Shown here in pieces: positions 1 through 6,639 of a stretch of 11,201 nt of DNA (positions within the stretch are counted from its first letter, which is position 1; each line of letters opens with the position of its first letter). The stretch is from positions 1 to 11,201 of the forward strand of contig JAWUYY010000051.1 of the NCBI GenBank assembly GCA_034110565.1, written 5' to 3'. The notes under the pieces were generated by a model, which saw nothing but the letters and a program-made list of their open reading frames with translations, was not told the DNA's origin and did no database searches. Both the position numbers and the translations under genes were made by a program. Source of the DNA: Bermanella sp034110565 (GTDB lineage: Bacteria; Pseudomonadota; Gammaproteobacteria; Pseudomonadales; Oceanobacteraceae).

Positions 1-23
1 CCATAATAATCGGCAAAGATGAA

Positions 24-37
24 AATTACATGTAATT
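24..37. repeat. 14-bp perfect palindrome AATTACATGTAATT
   Basis: The bases AATTACATGTAATT read the same on both strands with no spacer, so this could be a site for a dimeric DNA-binding protein rather than an RNA hairpin. A shorter palindrome with the same ACATGT core, CACATGTG, lies at 105-112. The regulator and target gene are unknown, and in AT-rich DNA such a palindrome can arise by chance. Confidence 0.35.
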
Positions 38-294
38 GTTTCGAGATTGATTGTTGCAGATTATGAACAAAGACAATGGAAAACATACTATTGCTTTAAA
101 AATACACATGTGAACAAGTTTGGAAGCATACAGGCTTACACGTTGTTACATATTAAACCATAGCAGTTTATGAGTTGTATCGAACGCTGGCTACAGGCCA
201 ACAGTTAGTTTTGATTGTACTGTAACAAGCCAACGTCGGGATTGTATTTACTATTTCTACATTAAATGCCTCTAAGGACACCTAGGGATAGTCC

Positions 295-341
295 GATATC
301 AATATTTCCGATAATAATAATTATCGGAAATCCAATATATC
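295..341. repeat. Inverted repeat with 12-bp perfect stem
   Basis: Arms 304-315 and 320-331 (core TTTCCGATAAT / ATTATCGGAAA) are perfectly complementary around a 4-base AATA loop. A second short pairing, GATAT (295-299) with ATATC (337-341), lies outside a small internal loop and lengthens the structure. There is no run of T on either side, so it is not a classical intrinsic terminator. It could be a stabilising 3' structure of the operon transcript, a dispersed palindromic repeat, or a protein-binding operator. Confidence 0.55.
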
Positions 342-442
342 AGTATCACGTCCAGTGCCTAGCGAACTTGCTTTATGCGGTTCCCAATGTGCTCCTGAAA
401 TACTGTATAAATGTGTTGAATGAAAGCTGAGGGTTCAATGTG

Positions 443-479
443 GGCGTCTGAGCATATTAAATAAAGATACTCAGGCGCC
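443..479. repeat. Imperfect inverted repeat just after gor
   Basis: Arms 443-452 (GGCGTCTGAG) and 470-479 (CTCAGGCGCC) pair over 10 positions around a 17-base AT-rich loop. In RNA from the plus strand the single non-Watson-Crick pair is a G-U wobble. In the operon's own minus-strand RNA it is an A-C mismatch. It starts about 30 bases past the gor stop, where an operon terminator would be expected, but no U tract follows. It may be a Rho-independent-like pause, an exonuclease block, or belong to transcription from the other side. Confidence 0.4.
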
Positions 480-508
480 TGTAGATATTATTAGGCTGGG
501 GTTGTTTA

Positions 509-1858
509 CTAGTTCGAAGCCGTCCGCATGGTTACGAATTCCTCTGCAGAGCTTGGGTGTATACCCATGGTGTCATCAAAGATAGCCTTAGTTGCGCCTG
601 CTTTAATTGCAATGGCAATACCCTGAATAATTTCAGCGGCATGTTCACCAACCATATGAGCACCTAGAACCTTGTCTGATTTTTTATCGACCACAAGCTT
701 CATATAAGTACGCTCTGTGGAGTCTGTCATGGTGAGTTTAAGTGCTTTGAATTCACTTTCAAATACAGCCACATCGAACCCTTTTTCGGTGGCAGTTTCT
801 TGGGTTAAGCCAACCGTTGCTAAATTAGGTTGACTGAATACCGCTGTGGCTATGTTGTCATAATCTAATTTGCCAGTATGGTTTTGATATTGCTGCTTTA
901 AAAACATCATTCCTTCTGCCAAAGCCACAGGTGTTAATTGTGGCGTGTCGATTAAATCACCTAATGCGTACACACTATCGATATTGGTTTTGTATTGTTC
1001 GTTTACACGTATAAACCCTTTACTATCTAATTCAATACCCAACTCATCAGTACCTAGGTCTTGTAAGTTTGGTGTTCGGCCTGTTGCGCAGATTACAATA
1101 TCGGTTTCGATGCTGGTACCGTCAGCGAAATCAACGATGTATTTATCTGCATTTTTACGAATACCACTAGGCTGATGTGGAACTAAGCCAATGCCTTTTT
1201 TAAGGATTTCTTTTTCTGCAAATTCACGAGTACTGCCGTCAAAGCCACGTAATAACTTACCTGAACGTGATGCTATTTGTGTCTCACAACCTAGGCCATT
1301 TAATATGCCTGCAAATTCAACTGCAATATATCCACTGCCCACTACAACTGCATGCTTGGGGAAGGAATCAAGATAGAAAAAATCATTAGAGTTTATAAAG
1401 AATTCTTTACCTGGTATGTCAGGTGTACTTGGCCACCCACCAGTGGCTAATAGGATTTTTTCGGCGCTATAGTTTTCACCGTTGACACAAACAGTATGAG
1501 CATCAATCATTTTTGCATGACCGATAATAGTTGTAACACCTGCGTTATCCAATAGAGACTGGTAAATCCCATTTAAGCGCTCTATTTCTTTTGTTTTGTT
1601 GTCGCGCAATGCATTCCAGTTAAAGCCATTAAGGCTAAAGTCTAGGCCGTACCCTTTCGCTTCATGAGCTAAATACGGGAACTCGCTAGCGTATACAAAT
1701 AGTTTCTTCGGTACGCAGCCCACGTTTACACAGGTACCACCTAAATATCGTGATTCGGCAACGGCAACTTTTTTACCTAGGCCTGTGGCCATCCTGCTGG
1801 CGCGTACGCCAGCAGAGCCTGCACCTATTACAAATAGATCGTATTGATAATTACTCAT
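509..1858 (-). CDS. gor: Glutathione-disulfide reductase (NADPH)
   Basis: This cytosolic FAD enzyme reduces glutathione disulfide with NADPH to keep the thiol pool reduced. The 449 residues match the usual family length (about 450). An N-terminal FAD motif GAGSAG (12-17) precedes the redox-active disulfide C43-VNVG-C48. The NADPH domain holds GSGYIAVE (174-181), followed by R198 and R204, spaced as the two arginines that grip the NADPH 2'-phosphate in E. coli Gor. A second FAD motif is ALGD (298-301). The C-terminal dimer domain ends with the catalytic H434 and E439 in HPSSAEE. These residues favour glutathione reductase over lipoamide dehydrogenase or mercuric reductase; trypanothione reductase is unlikely in bacteria. 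The ATG overlaps the gspM stop by four bases (ATGA), with only a distant AAGGG upstream, so translation is probably coupled to gspM. The stop is TAG. Confidence 0.93.
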   Translation of the reverse strand: MSNYQYDLFVIGAGSAGVRASRMATGLGKKVAVAESRYLGGTCVNVGCVPKKLFVYASEFPYLAHEAKGYGLDFSLNGFNWNALRDNKTKEIERLNGIYQSLLDNAGVTTIIGHAKMIDAHTVCVNGENYSAEKILLATGGWPSTPDIPGKEFFINSNDFFYLDSFPKHAVVVGSGYIAVEFAGILNGLGCETQIASRSGKLLRGFDGSTREFAEKEILKKGIGLVPHQPSGIRKNADKYIVDFADGTSIETDIVICATGRTPNLQDLGTDELGIELDSKGFIRVNEQYKTNIDSVYALGDLIDTPQLTPVALAEGMMFLKQQYQNHTGKLDYDNIATAVFSQPNLATVGLTQETATEKGFDVAVFESEFKALKLTMTDSTERTYMKLVVDKKSDKVLGAHMVGEHAAEIIQGIAIAIKAGATKAIFDDTMGIHPSSAEEFVTMRTASN

Positions 1859-2385
1859 GACTGTAGAACTGCCCTTACGTTAACGATGCCAGAGTTGACC
1901 TTATCAATAGAGATTTGTTCAACTTTGATACCTCGAGTGGTTTCTAGTAACTCTAGCCAATCTATCAGAGAATTAAAGTTTACTTGATCTAACCAAATGC
2001 GAAGACCTGTATTGCCTTCAGGCTCAAAGCGTTTGAGCTGAATATTCTTCACTTTTGCGGTGTTATTGACGGTACTCAATATAGAACTGCCCTGTCCAGA
2101 GCTCTGAGTATTGCCAGTGTTAAATAAGTAAGCATTCTCTTTTAATTTTTGGTGGAATGCCATTTCAGCAGAAAATCGACTTTTGGCTTCTCTTTTACCG
2201 TTTATGACAGGCTGCCATACCCAAGCAATGATCAATGCAATCAATACGCAAATAGACAACCCTTTTACCGTTAGTTTATCTTTGCTGGCAAGTTGCGAAT
2301 ACCAGTCGTTAAATGCTTTATAAAGACTGCTCTTTTCAATTTGTAAACGTAAATTTAATTTAAGGTTATCAAGTGAGTTAGCCAT
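1855..2385 (-). CDS. gspM: Type II secretion inner-membrane protein GspM
   Basis: GspM is a bitopic inner-membrane protein that pairs with GspL in the T2SS assembly platform. The 176 residues show a short cytoplasmic N-terminus, one membrane segment at about 41-60 (many I, L, V and two W), and a periplasmic part with a predicted coiled region at about 65-90. It ends in a ferredoxin-like fold typical of the family (conserved-looking W131-LD and the final strands containing VEQISIDKV). The sequence is poorly conserved, as usual for GspM, so identification rests on size, topology and position after gspL. The start overlaps the gspL stop by eight bases (ATGGCTAA), with AAAGGT about ten bases upstream. 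The stop overlaps the gor start. No gspN follows. Confidence 0.9.
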   Translation of the reverse strand: MANSLDNLKLNLRLQIEKSSLYKAFNDWYSQLASKDKLTVKGLSICVLIALIIAWVWQPVINGKREAKSRFSAEMAFHQKLKENAYLFNTGNTQSSGQGSSILSTVNNTAKVKNIQLKRFEPEGNTGLRIWLDQVNFNSLIDWLELLETTRGIKVEQISIDKVNSGIVNVRAVLQS

Positions 2386-3529
2386 TTTTGCTTACCTTTA
2401 ATACGCCTTTGATGCGCTTGCCTGTATTAGTTGCCGAGGTAATATCCACTAGTAAACCGCTTTTGGTCATTTTTTGTTTTATGCTATCGAGTTGAGCAAT
2501 ATTGTCGACTATTAAATTAATCTCTAATTCATTCTTTTGTCTTGTAAAGCGCACGGCGTCCCATTCAATGTTGTTGACGGTTCTTATTTCTTTTATTGCA
2601 CTGGCAAGTAAGGCAACAAATCCTGCGCTTGCAGTAGCCCCTGAACCGCCCTCTTCTAGCTTGTCTTTAAATTGGCGACGAATACTACGAACTTTTTCGC
2701 CAGGAAATAACGTCACATAGAAAGACTCAGAAGCCTCTTTTACTAAATTTGCCATTTGTTGATATTGCTTCATTTCAATAAGTTGAATAAAGAAAATACT
2801 GACAATTAGTGCAGCCGCAATGGCCATGGGAGTTTTGAGTTTTGAGCTTTTAGTTTGTGTGGGCGCTTTCTTCTTTGTGTAGGCACCAGACAATAAATTC
2901 CACTGGTAACTATTAGCTGATTTTTCAATGTATGAAAACAGTGTTTCGCTGGGAGGCTGTTGAACTTCATAGCCTATGTTTTCGATTTCTAGTGGTAAAA
3001 GATTATGAGTGCCATCAAAATCATAAAACTCAACAATTGTCCGGTCGCTTGCTTTTAGCTTATCAAGCATAAGTGTCACAATATCAGGTGTCACACTTAC
3101 GGCGCCAAACTTTGAATACCGAATACTGGCTATGCCGTCTATTACACATACACAGATGCCTTGTTCTATTTGAGGCAGCAGTAAGGGCAGGTATAAAACA
3201 TTACTTGGATCAAACTGTGTAATGAGAGAATCCATTACATTGCAATTGCATACCAAGGCGTGAGCTTGTGAGCCTTCACGACCAAGATAATGAATATGAT
3301 TTTGATCGATCTCGTTAGCTAGTTGCTCTTCTAATGCGAAAGGTAGTGCTTTAATAATTTGGCGAGTTTGTTTTACTGGCATTTGTGCTGTCATTACTTG
3401 GCAAATTGAGCCATTAATGATTAATGACTCAATAGCTTGAGGGTCGCCCAGTTCTGACTCTTTAAGTGTGCTCTCTTCTAAGTCCCAAAGACTTTGTGAC
3501 CTAGAATTTAATAGATATAATTTTGTCAT
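2378..3529 (-). CDS. gspL: Type II secretion inner-membrane protein GspL
   Basis: GspL anchors the GspE ATPase to the membrane and contacts GspM and the pseudopilus. The 383 residues split into three parts. A cytoplasmic actin-like region (about 1-215) carries the family-type ALPFALEEQLANEID stretch at 61-75 and NLLSGAY at 211-217. One membrane helix lies at about 234-251, after a Lys-rich linker. A periplasmic ferredoxin-like domain (about 300-380) ends the protein. The length is close to the family norm (about 380-400). It has two CxC pairs, C94/C96 and C126/C128, in the cytoplasmic part, which is unusual. The gene begins four bases after the gspK stop with no evident Shine-Dalgarno sequence, suggesting reinitiation, and overlaps gspM by eight bases. 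Confidence 0.93.
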   Translation of the reverse strand: MTKLYLLNSRSQSLWDLEESTLKESELGDPQAIESLIINGSICQVMTAQMPVKQTRQIIKALPFALEEQLANEIDQNHIHYLGREGSQAHALVCNCNVMDSLITQFDPSNVLYLPLLLPQIEQGICVCVIDGIASIRYSKFGAVSVTPDIVTLMLDKLKASDRTIVEFYDFDGTHNLLPLEIENIGYEVQQPPSETLFSYIEKSANSYQWNLLSGAYTKKKAPTQTKSSKLKTPMAIAAALIVSIFFIQLIEMKQYQQMANLVKEASESFYVTLFPGEKVRSIRRQFKDKLEEGGSGATASAGFVALLASAIKEIRTVNNIEWDAVRFTRQKNELEINLIVDNIAQLDSIKQKMTKSGLLVDITSATNTGKRIKGVLKVSKNG

Positions 3530-3533
3530 ATGA

Positions 3534-4571
3534 TTAACAATTCACAATTTTAAGGCGACTTATGTCTTCAATGGTTCTGGATAAATCACGGTAAATCACA
3601 CCAATGAACCCTTTTTCCGTAGTAGAGGCTGGCTTACGGCGAATAATGCTCTCACTTACCAAGTCTCTGTCATCTAGTTGTATTCTAATTAGCACACTAA
3701 AGTACTGACTTTTAACTGTAAAGTCTGCTTGTTCCAACTGCCCTGCTGGATTTGTTTCTTTATTTGCGACCTTGGTGATCTCTGGAGTTTGCCAGAATTC
3801 ATTTACATCTTTGTAAAGAGAGGTATTTCTGTCTTGGCCGCACTTACCTGAGTGCGTTTTTTGCACTAATATTTCGCTGTCTGCAACTGTAAGAACCGCA
3901 TCCCAAGATGATAAAATTTCTTTTAACGTTGTGTTTATATTTAAAGCTACGCTGGCAGGTAACGCAGTCACATATGGCTCTATTTTAAGGTAGGTTTCAT
4001 TATCCACACCTTGAATGAGTTTTAGTTCAGATGGATGAGTAAACTCAATTTCAGATGCACGATAAGGTGGTATTAGGTTTTGATAGTCAAAGTTAGCGCT
4101 GTAGTCAGGCGTGAGCCAATTTTTAACGTTATTCGCAATTGATGAACTAATATTGGGGTCTATTTCCGTTAAAAGTCTTTGGAAACGATTGAGGGCTGCG
4201 GCAGAGTTAGGCGCATTAGGTGATAATGAATTGATATTAAATAGCCCTTGAAGATCTCTAATGGTTAAAAAAATCTTAGCACCATCCAACTCTGTAGGAA
4301 AAGGCTGATTCCATAGTTCGGACGCTGTATCCCATTCTTCATTGCTGTTTATATCCCTGTCGAGGTCAAAAGCTAAGCCAGCCTTTGCAATATCTTCTGC
4401 GCTTAATGCCAGCATCTGTGCTTGTGACTGAGCGAATGTTACTGATGCCTGGGCTATATCCATTGATTGACGTTGTTGCATAGAAATGGCCAACATCGAA
4501 ACCAAAGCAAAAATAAATAAAACCGTAATCAAGGCTAGGCCCGACTGTTTATTAAGGCTTTGTATACGCAT
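3534..4571 (-). CDS. gspK: Type II secretion minor pseudopilin GspK
   Basis: GspK caps the pseudopilus tip together with GspI and GspJ. From the chosen start it has 345 residues, within the family range and much longer than other pseudopilins. An 11-residue leader ends KQSG before the mature LALITVLF helix. Position +5 is Thr instead of Glu, which is the known GspK exception. A large globular domain carries DLQGLFNIN (106-114), NWLTPD (151-156), PPYRA (168-172) and LNINTT (210-215). Two cysteines, C244 and the final C345, could form a periplasmic disulfide. The usual GGAED-type loop before PPYRA seems shortened. An ATG at 4586 would add five residues, but GAGGTG at 4579-4584 sits seven bases before the ATG at 4571, which I prefer. 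It overlaps gspJ by 20 bases. Confidence 0.93.
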   Translation of the reverse strand: MRIQSLNKQSGLALITVLFIFALVSMLAISMQQRQSMDIAQASVTFAQSQAQMLALSAEDIAKAGLAFDLDRDINSNEEWDTASELWNQPFPTELDGAKIFLTIRDLQGLFNINSLSPNAPNSAAALNRFQRLLTEIDPNISSSIANNVKNWLTPDYSANFDYQNLIPPYRASEIEFTHPSELKLIQGVDNETYLKIEPYVTALPASVALNINTTLKEILSSWDAVLTVADSEILVQKTHSGKCGQDRNTSLYKDVNEFWQTPEITKVANKETNPAGQLEQADFTVKSQYFSVLIRIQLDDRDLVSESIIRRKPASTTEKGFIGVIYRDLSRTIEDISRLKIVNC

Positions 4572-5268
4572 AGCGCGGCACCTCATACCATCTTTCTAAT
4601 TTACCAAGCTGCTTGGTAGTAATCTCAATTTTGATTTGAGCAAGGTCTTCTAATAAATTAGATGTCATATAAGGTGTAGGCCATTCTTCCTGCCAGTCGC
4701 TAATAATAATATTATTATTGGGATTTTCTTGATCTATGAGCTGGCCGCGGAAATAAAAGCGCACCTCTTCTATTTCATCCAAAACTACTTGAGTAATAGG
4801 CTCTGAATTTGGCGCCAAATCCAAAACGGGCCAAAATATTCTCACAAAACATTGCCCCTGCTGTGTTTCGTCGATAGGCTTTATAGCATCTTTACAATAT
4901 TCACTCGAATGACTGCGCACAGCATATGCGACTCGCTGTAAATTTGAACGTTTAATATCACCAAACGGTAATGCCGCCAAACCAGAGTGAGTGAATTCAA
5001 TATTGTAATCTTCGGCGGTAGTGATAATCGGCGAAAGATCACCATAAATATTTCGTGTCTGACGCCCTGCGACTTGCCATAAGTCACGCTTTAGCCAGAA
5101 ATCCATTCTTTGAAGACTTCTTAGTTGTTGCGCTCTCGTGTCAGTAGCATTCTTTGTGTTGATCGTACTTGATAATAGTTGGCTAGCACCAATACCGATT
5201 AATGCCGTAATGGATACGGCTAATAATACTTCTAATAAGGTAAAACCACGCTGATGTTGATTAATCAT
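4552..5268 (-). CDS. gspJ: Type II secretion minor pseudopilin GspJ
   Basis: GspJ is a minor pseudopilin of the tip complex with GspI and GspK. The 238 residues begin with an eight-residue leader ending QRG, cut by prepilin peptidase before FTLLE, where E13 (+5 in the mature protein) is the conserved assembly glutamate. A hydrophobic helix follows to about residue 33. The larger globular domain includes the typical LQRMDFWLKRDL stretch (52-63) and a cysteine pair, C125 and C140, positioned to form a disulfide. Its size is typical for GspJ and above that of GspH or GspI. The start overlaps the gspI stop by eight bases, with no good Shine-Dalgarno sequence, which fits coupling. The 3' end overlaps gspK by 20 bases. 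Confidence 0.94.
   Translation of the reverse strand: MINQHQRGFTLLEVLLAVSITALIGIGASQLLSSTINTKNATDTRAQQLRSLQRMDFWLKRDLWQVAGRQTRNIYGDLSPIITTAEDYNIEFTHSGLAALPFGDIKRSNLQRVAYAVRSHSSEYCKDAIKPIDETQQGQCFVRIFWPVLDLAPNSEPITQVVLDEIEEVRFYFRGQLIDQENPNNNIIISDWQEEWPTPYMTSNLLEDLAQIKIEITTKQLGKLERWYEVPRYAYTKP
4579..4584 (-). promoter_or_regulatory. Ribosome binding site deciding the gspK start
   Basis: GAGGTG on the minus strand lies seven bases before the ATG at 4571 and overlaps the alternative ATG at 4586. The 4586 start has only a weak AGAAAG before it, so this site favours the shorter GspK and a conventional leader length. Confidence 0.6.
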
Positions 5269-5644
5269 TTGCTACATACGCCGTTAATGTTTGCAATGGA
5301 CTGTCAGGGGATTCTTTTAAGCTGACAGATACCGTTAATGATTTCACATCAAGTGGTAGAGGCATTCCTGAAAATTGTTTTTTAAGCGCGACAAGTGTGT
5401 TTATGATCCATTTTCTATTTGCAAATTCGATTTCTTTTTTACTGGTTGTGATGTTGTTGAAAGATATTGAACGTAATTCAATGATTTGATTTTCAGCAAT
5501 CCAGGTCGCAAGCAATTTCCGCTCAATATGAATTTGATTGTCCACAGTTATTGAAGCGGCTTGGGATAGCGTCGTGGCAATTAATGCGAAAATCGTAAGG
5601 GCAATCATTACCTCTAGTAAAGTGAAACCATTATTCTTCTTCAC
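5261..5644 (-). CDS. gspI: Type II secretion minor pseudopilin GspI
   Basis: GspI is a small minor pseudopilin thought to start tip assembly with GspJ and GspK. The 127 residues fit the family. The leader MKKNNG is followed by FTLLEVMIALTIFA with the +5 glutamate at E11, then a hydrophobic helix to about residue 28. The diagnostic GspI stretch ATWIAENQIIELR lies at 46-58. No cysteines are present. It overlaps the gspH end by 14 bases and the gspJ start by eight. A strong ribosome binding site lies inside gspH, so it probably has its own efficient initiation. Confidence 0.95.
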   Translation of the reverse strand: MKKNNGFTLLEVMIALTIFALIATTLSQAASITVDNQIHIERKLLATWIAENQIIELRSISFNNITTSKKEIEFANRKWIINTLVALKKQFSGMPLPLDVKSLTVSVSLKESPDSPLQTLTAYVAND

Positions 5645-6200
5645 GAATCACCTCGTGATAATAGCGCCCAAGGCCGTCACCTCTGACTATAGCTTGCCCT
5701 GAGAACTCTTCGACAGACAGTAATAAGGTGAAAGGTGTTTGCTCTCCAGATGCATACAAAAATACATTTGGTATAATTTCTTCATCATCTTCTTTTAATG
5801 CGTAAGGCAGCGAAATTTCTTGGCCTTCGATTTTAAGTTCAAAATAATAGCCTTCTGGTAATTGATAGGCTTTAAGATGACGTCCAGAGTATGGTGCCCA
5901 CATCTTGGGTTTTTGCGTTGATGACGCCTGGCTTGCTTCGGGTGTGGCGCTGTAGTTTTCTTCCCAATTGTAGGGTTTAAAATCCGTTTTACTAAAGAGT
6001 AAGCCGATATTTTTATTTTGAAATAATGCTTCATCAGCAGCGGCTGTAAATATAAATTTCAACAGCTCACTTTCATTTTTCAAGTCGTCATAGCGTCCAT
6101 CATGAGATGTGTTAATCGTTGCCATAGATACCAATACTGTGATGATAACTAGAACAACCAATATCTCGATTAATGTAAAGCCTGCGTTACAGCGTTTCAT
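5631..6200 (-). CDS. gspH: Type II secretion minor pseudopilin GspH
   Basis: GspH is a minor pseudopilin thought to link the GspI-J-K tip to the GspG shaft. The 189 residues start with a seven-residue leader MKRCNAG, then FTLIEILVVLVII, with the +5 glutamate at E12. The hydrophobic helix is followed by a region with the GspH-like pattern of a basic/acidic helix ending in FTAAADEALFQNKNIGLLF (about 50-68) and a variable beta-rich C-terminus. Position between gspG and gspI supports the call, since GspH sequences diverge strongly beyond the helix. The ATG is nine bases after the gspG stop with no clear Shine-Dalgarno sequence. Confidence 0.92.
   Translation of the reverse strand: MKRCNAGFTLIEILVVLVIITVLVSMATINTSHDGRYDDLKNESELLKFIFTAAADEALFQNKNIGLLFSKTDFKPYNWEENYSATPEASQASSTQKPKMWAPYSGRHLKAYQLPEGYYFELKIEGQEISLPYALKEDDEEIIPNVFLYASGEQTPFTLLLSVEEFSGQAIVRGDGLGRYYHEVIREEE
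5649..5654 (-). promoter_or_regulatory. Strong ribosome binding site for gspI
   Basis: GAGGTG on the minus strand, four bases before the gspI ATG and within the last codons of gspH. It is among the best Shine-Dalgarno matches in the operon and fixes the gspI start at 5644. Confidence 0.65.
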
Positions 6201-6209
6201 TGTGAGTAT

Positions 6210-6623
6210 TTAATCGTTACTGCTAATGTCGGCTGCGTCGTCTTCACCGCCTTCTTCACCATCTGCACCGAAAGAAACCAGCTCAAACTTGCCTGATTTA
6301 GAGAAATACAAGTAAGCATTGCCCCAAGGATCGACAGGTAATTTTTTCATATAGCCGTTGGCCTTATAATTTTTAGGCTCAGGGCTACCTGATGGCTTAG
6401 TAACCAGGGCTTCAAGACCTTGTGATGTTGATGGATAAGTGAAGTTATCCAATTTGTACATGTCTAGGGATTGTGAAATATTTGCCATTTCAGCTTTTGC
6501 CGTTTTGACACGTGCAGCACCCGCTTCACCAATAATATTGGGAGCGACCATTGCCACAAGGCCTGCAATTATGGCAAGTACCACCATGATTTCGATCAAT
6601 GTAAAACCAGATTGTTTTTTCAT
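6210..6623 (-). CDS. gspG: Type II secretion major pseudopilin GspG
   Basis: GspG polymerises into the periplasmic pseudopilus that pushes substrates through the secretin. From the chosen start it has 137 residues: leader MKKQSG, then FTLIEIMVVLAIIAGLVA with the +5 glutamate, a long N-terminal helix, and a small C-terminal domain. Family hallmarks are the YPSTSQGLEALV stretch, LPVDPWGNAYLY, and an acidic C-terminal loop (SFGADGEEGGEDD) that binds calcium in known GspG structures. The frame stays open eight codons further upstream (ATG at 6647, overlapping gspF), but that would give an abnormally long leader. AAGGA at 6630-6634 lies six bases before the ATG at 6623, which I therefore chose. 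Sixteen bases separate it from gspF. Confidence 0.96.
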   Translation of the reverse strand: MKKQSGFTLIEIMVVLAIIAGLVAMVAPNIIGEAGAARVKTAKAEMANISQSLDMYKLDNFTYPSTSQGLEALVTKPSGSPEPKNYKANGYMKKLPVDPWGNAYLYFSKSGKFELVSFGADGEEGGEDDAADISSND

Positions 6624-6629
6624 TTTGTT

Positions 6630-6634
6630 TCCTT
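6630..6634 (-). promoter_or_regulatory. Ribosome binding site deciding the gspG start
   Basis: AAGGA on the minus strand, six bases before the ATG at 6623. It supports the short prepilin leader MKKQSG over the upstream in-frame ATG at 6647. A good site also suits the need for far more GspG than other subunits. Confidence 0.65.
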
Positions 6635-6639
6635 TTAAA

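Larger units (their letters stand above)
1..508. other. Non-coding 3' flank of the gsp-gor operon
   Basis: I see no believable coding region here on either strand: stops are frequent in all frames and no short frame has a good start with a ribosome binding site. The stretch is AT-rich. It contains a 14-bp perfect palindrome at 24-37, a 12-bp-stem inverted repeat at 304-331, and an imperfect 10-bp inverted repeat at 443-479, listed separately. No tRNA cloverleaf or IS end was recognised. It separates the operon end from whatever lies beyond the left edge, so it may also hold a promoter for that neighbour, but I could not pick one with confidence. Confidence 0.6.

Noticed and set aside
401..420. 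A LexA-like CTGTATAAA stretch
   Set aside because: Only one half resembles the SOS box; the CAG half-site is missing.
509..1858. Reading gor as lipoamide dehydrogenase or mercuric reductase
   Set aside because: The CVNVGC motif is shared by these, but R198/R204 of the NADPH site, the length and the HPSSAEE end fit glutathione reductase.
4881..5087. A 68-residue frame on the minus strand inside gspJ
   Set aside because: It is an out-of-frame shadow of a well-supported pseudopilin gene with no start signal.
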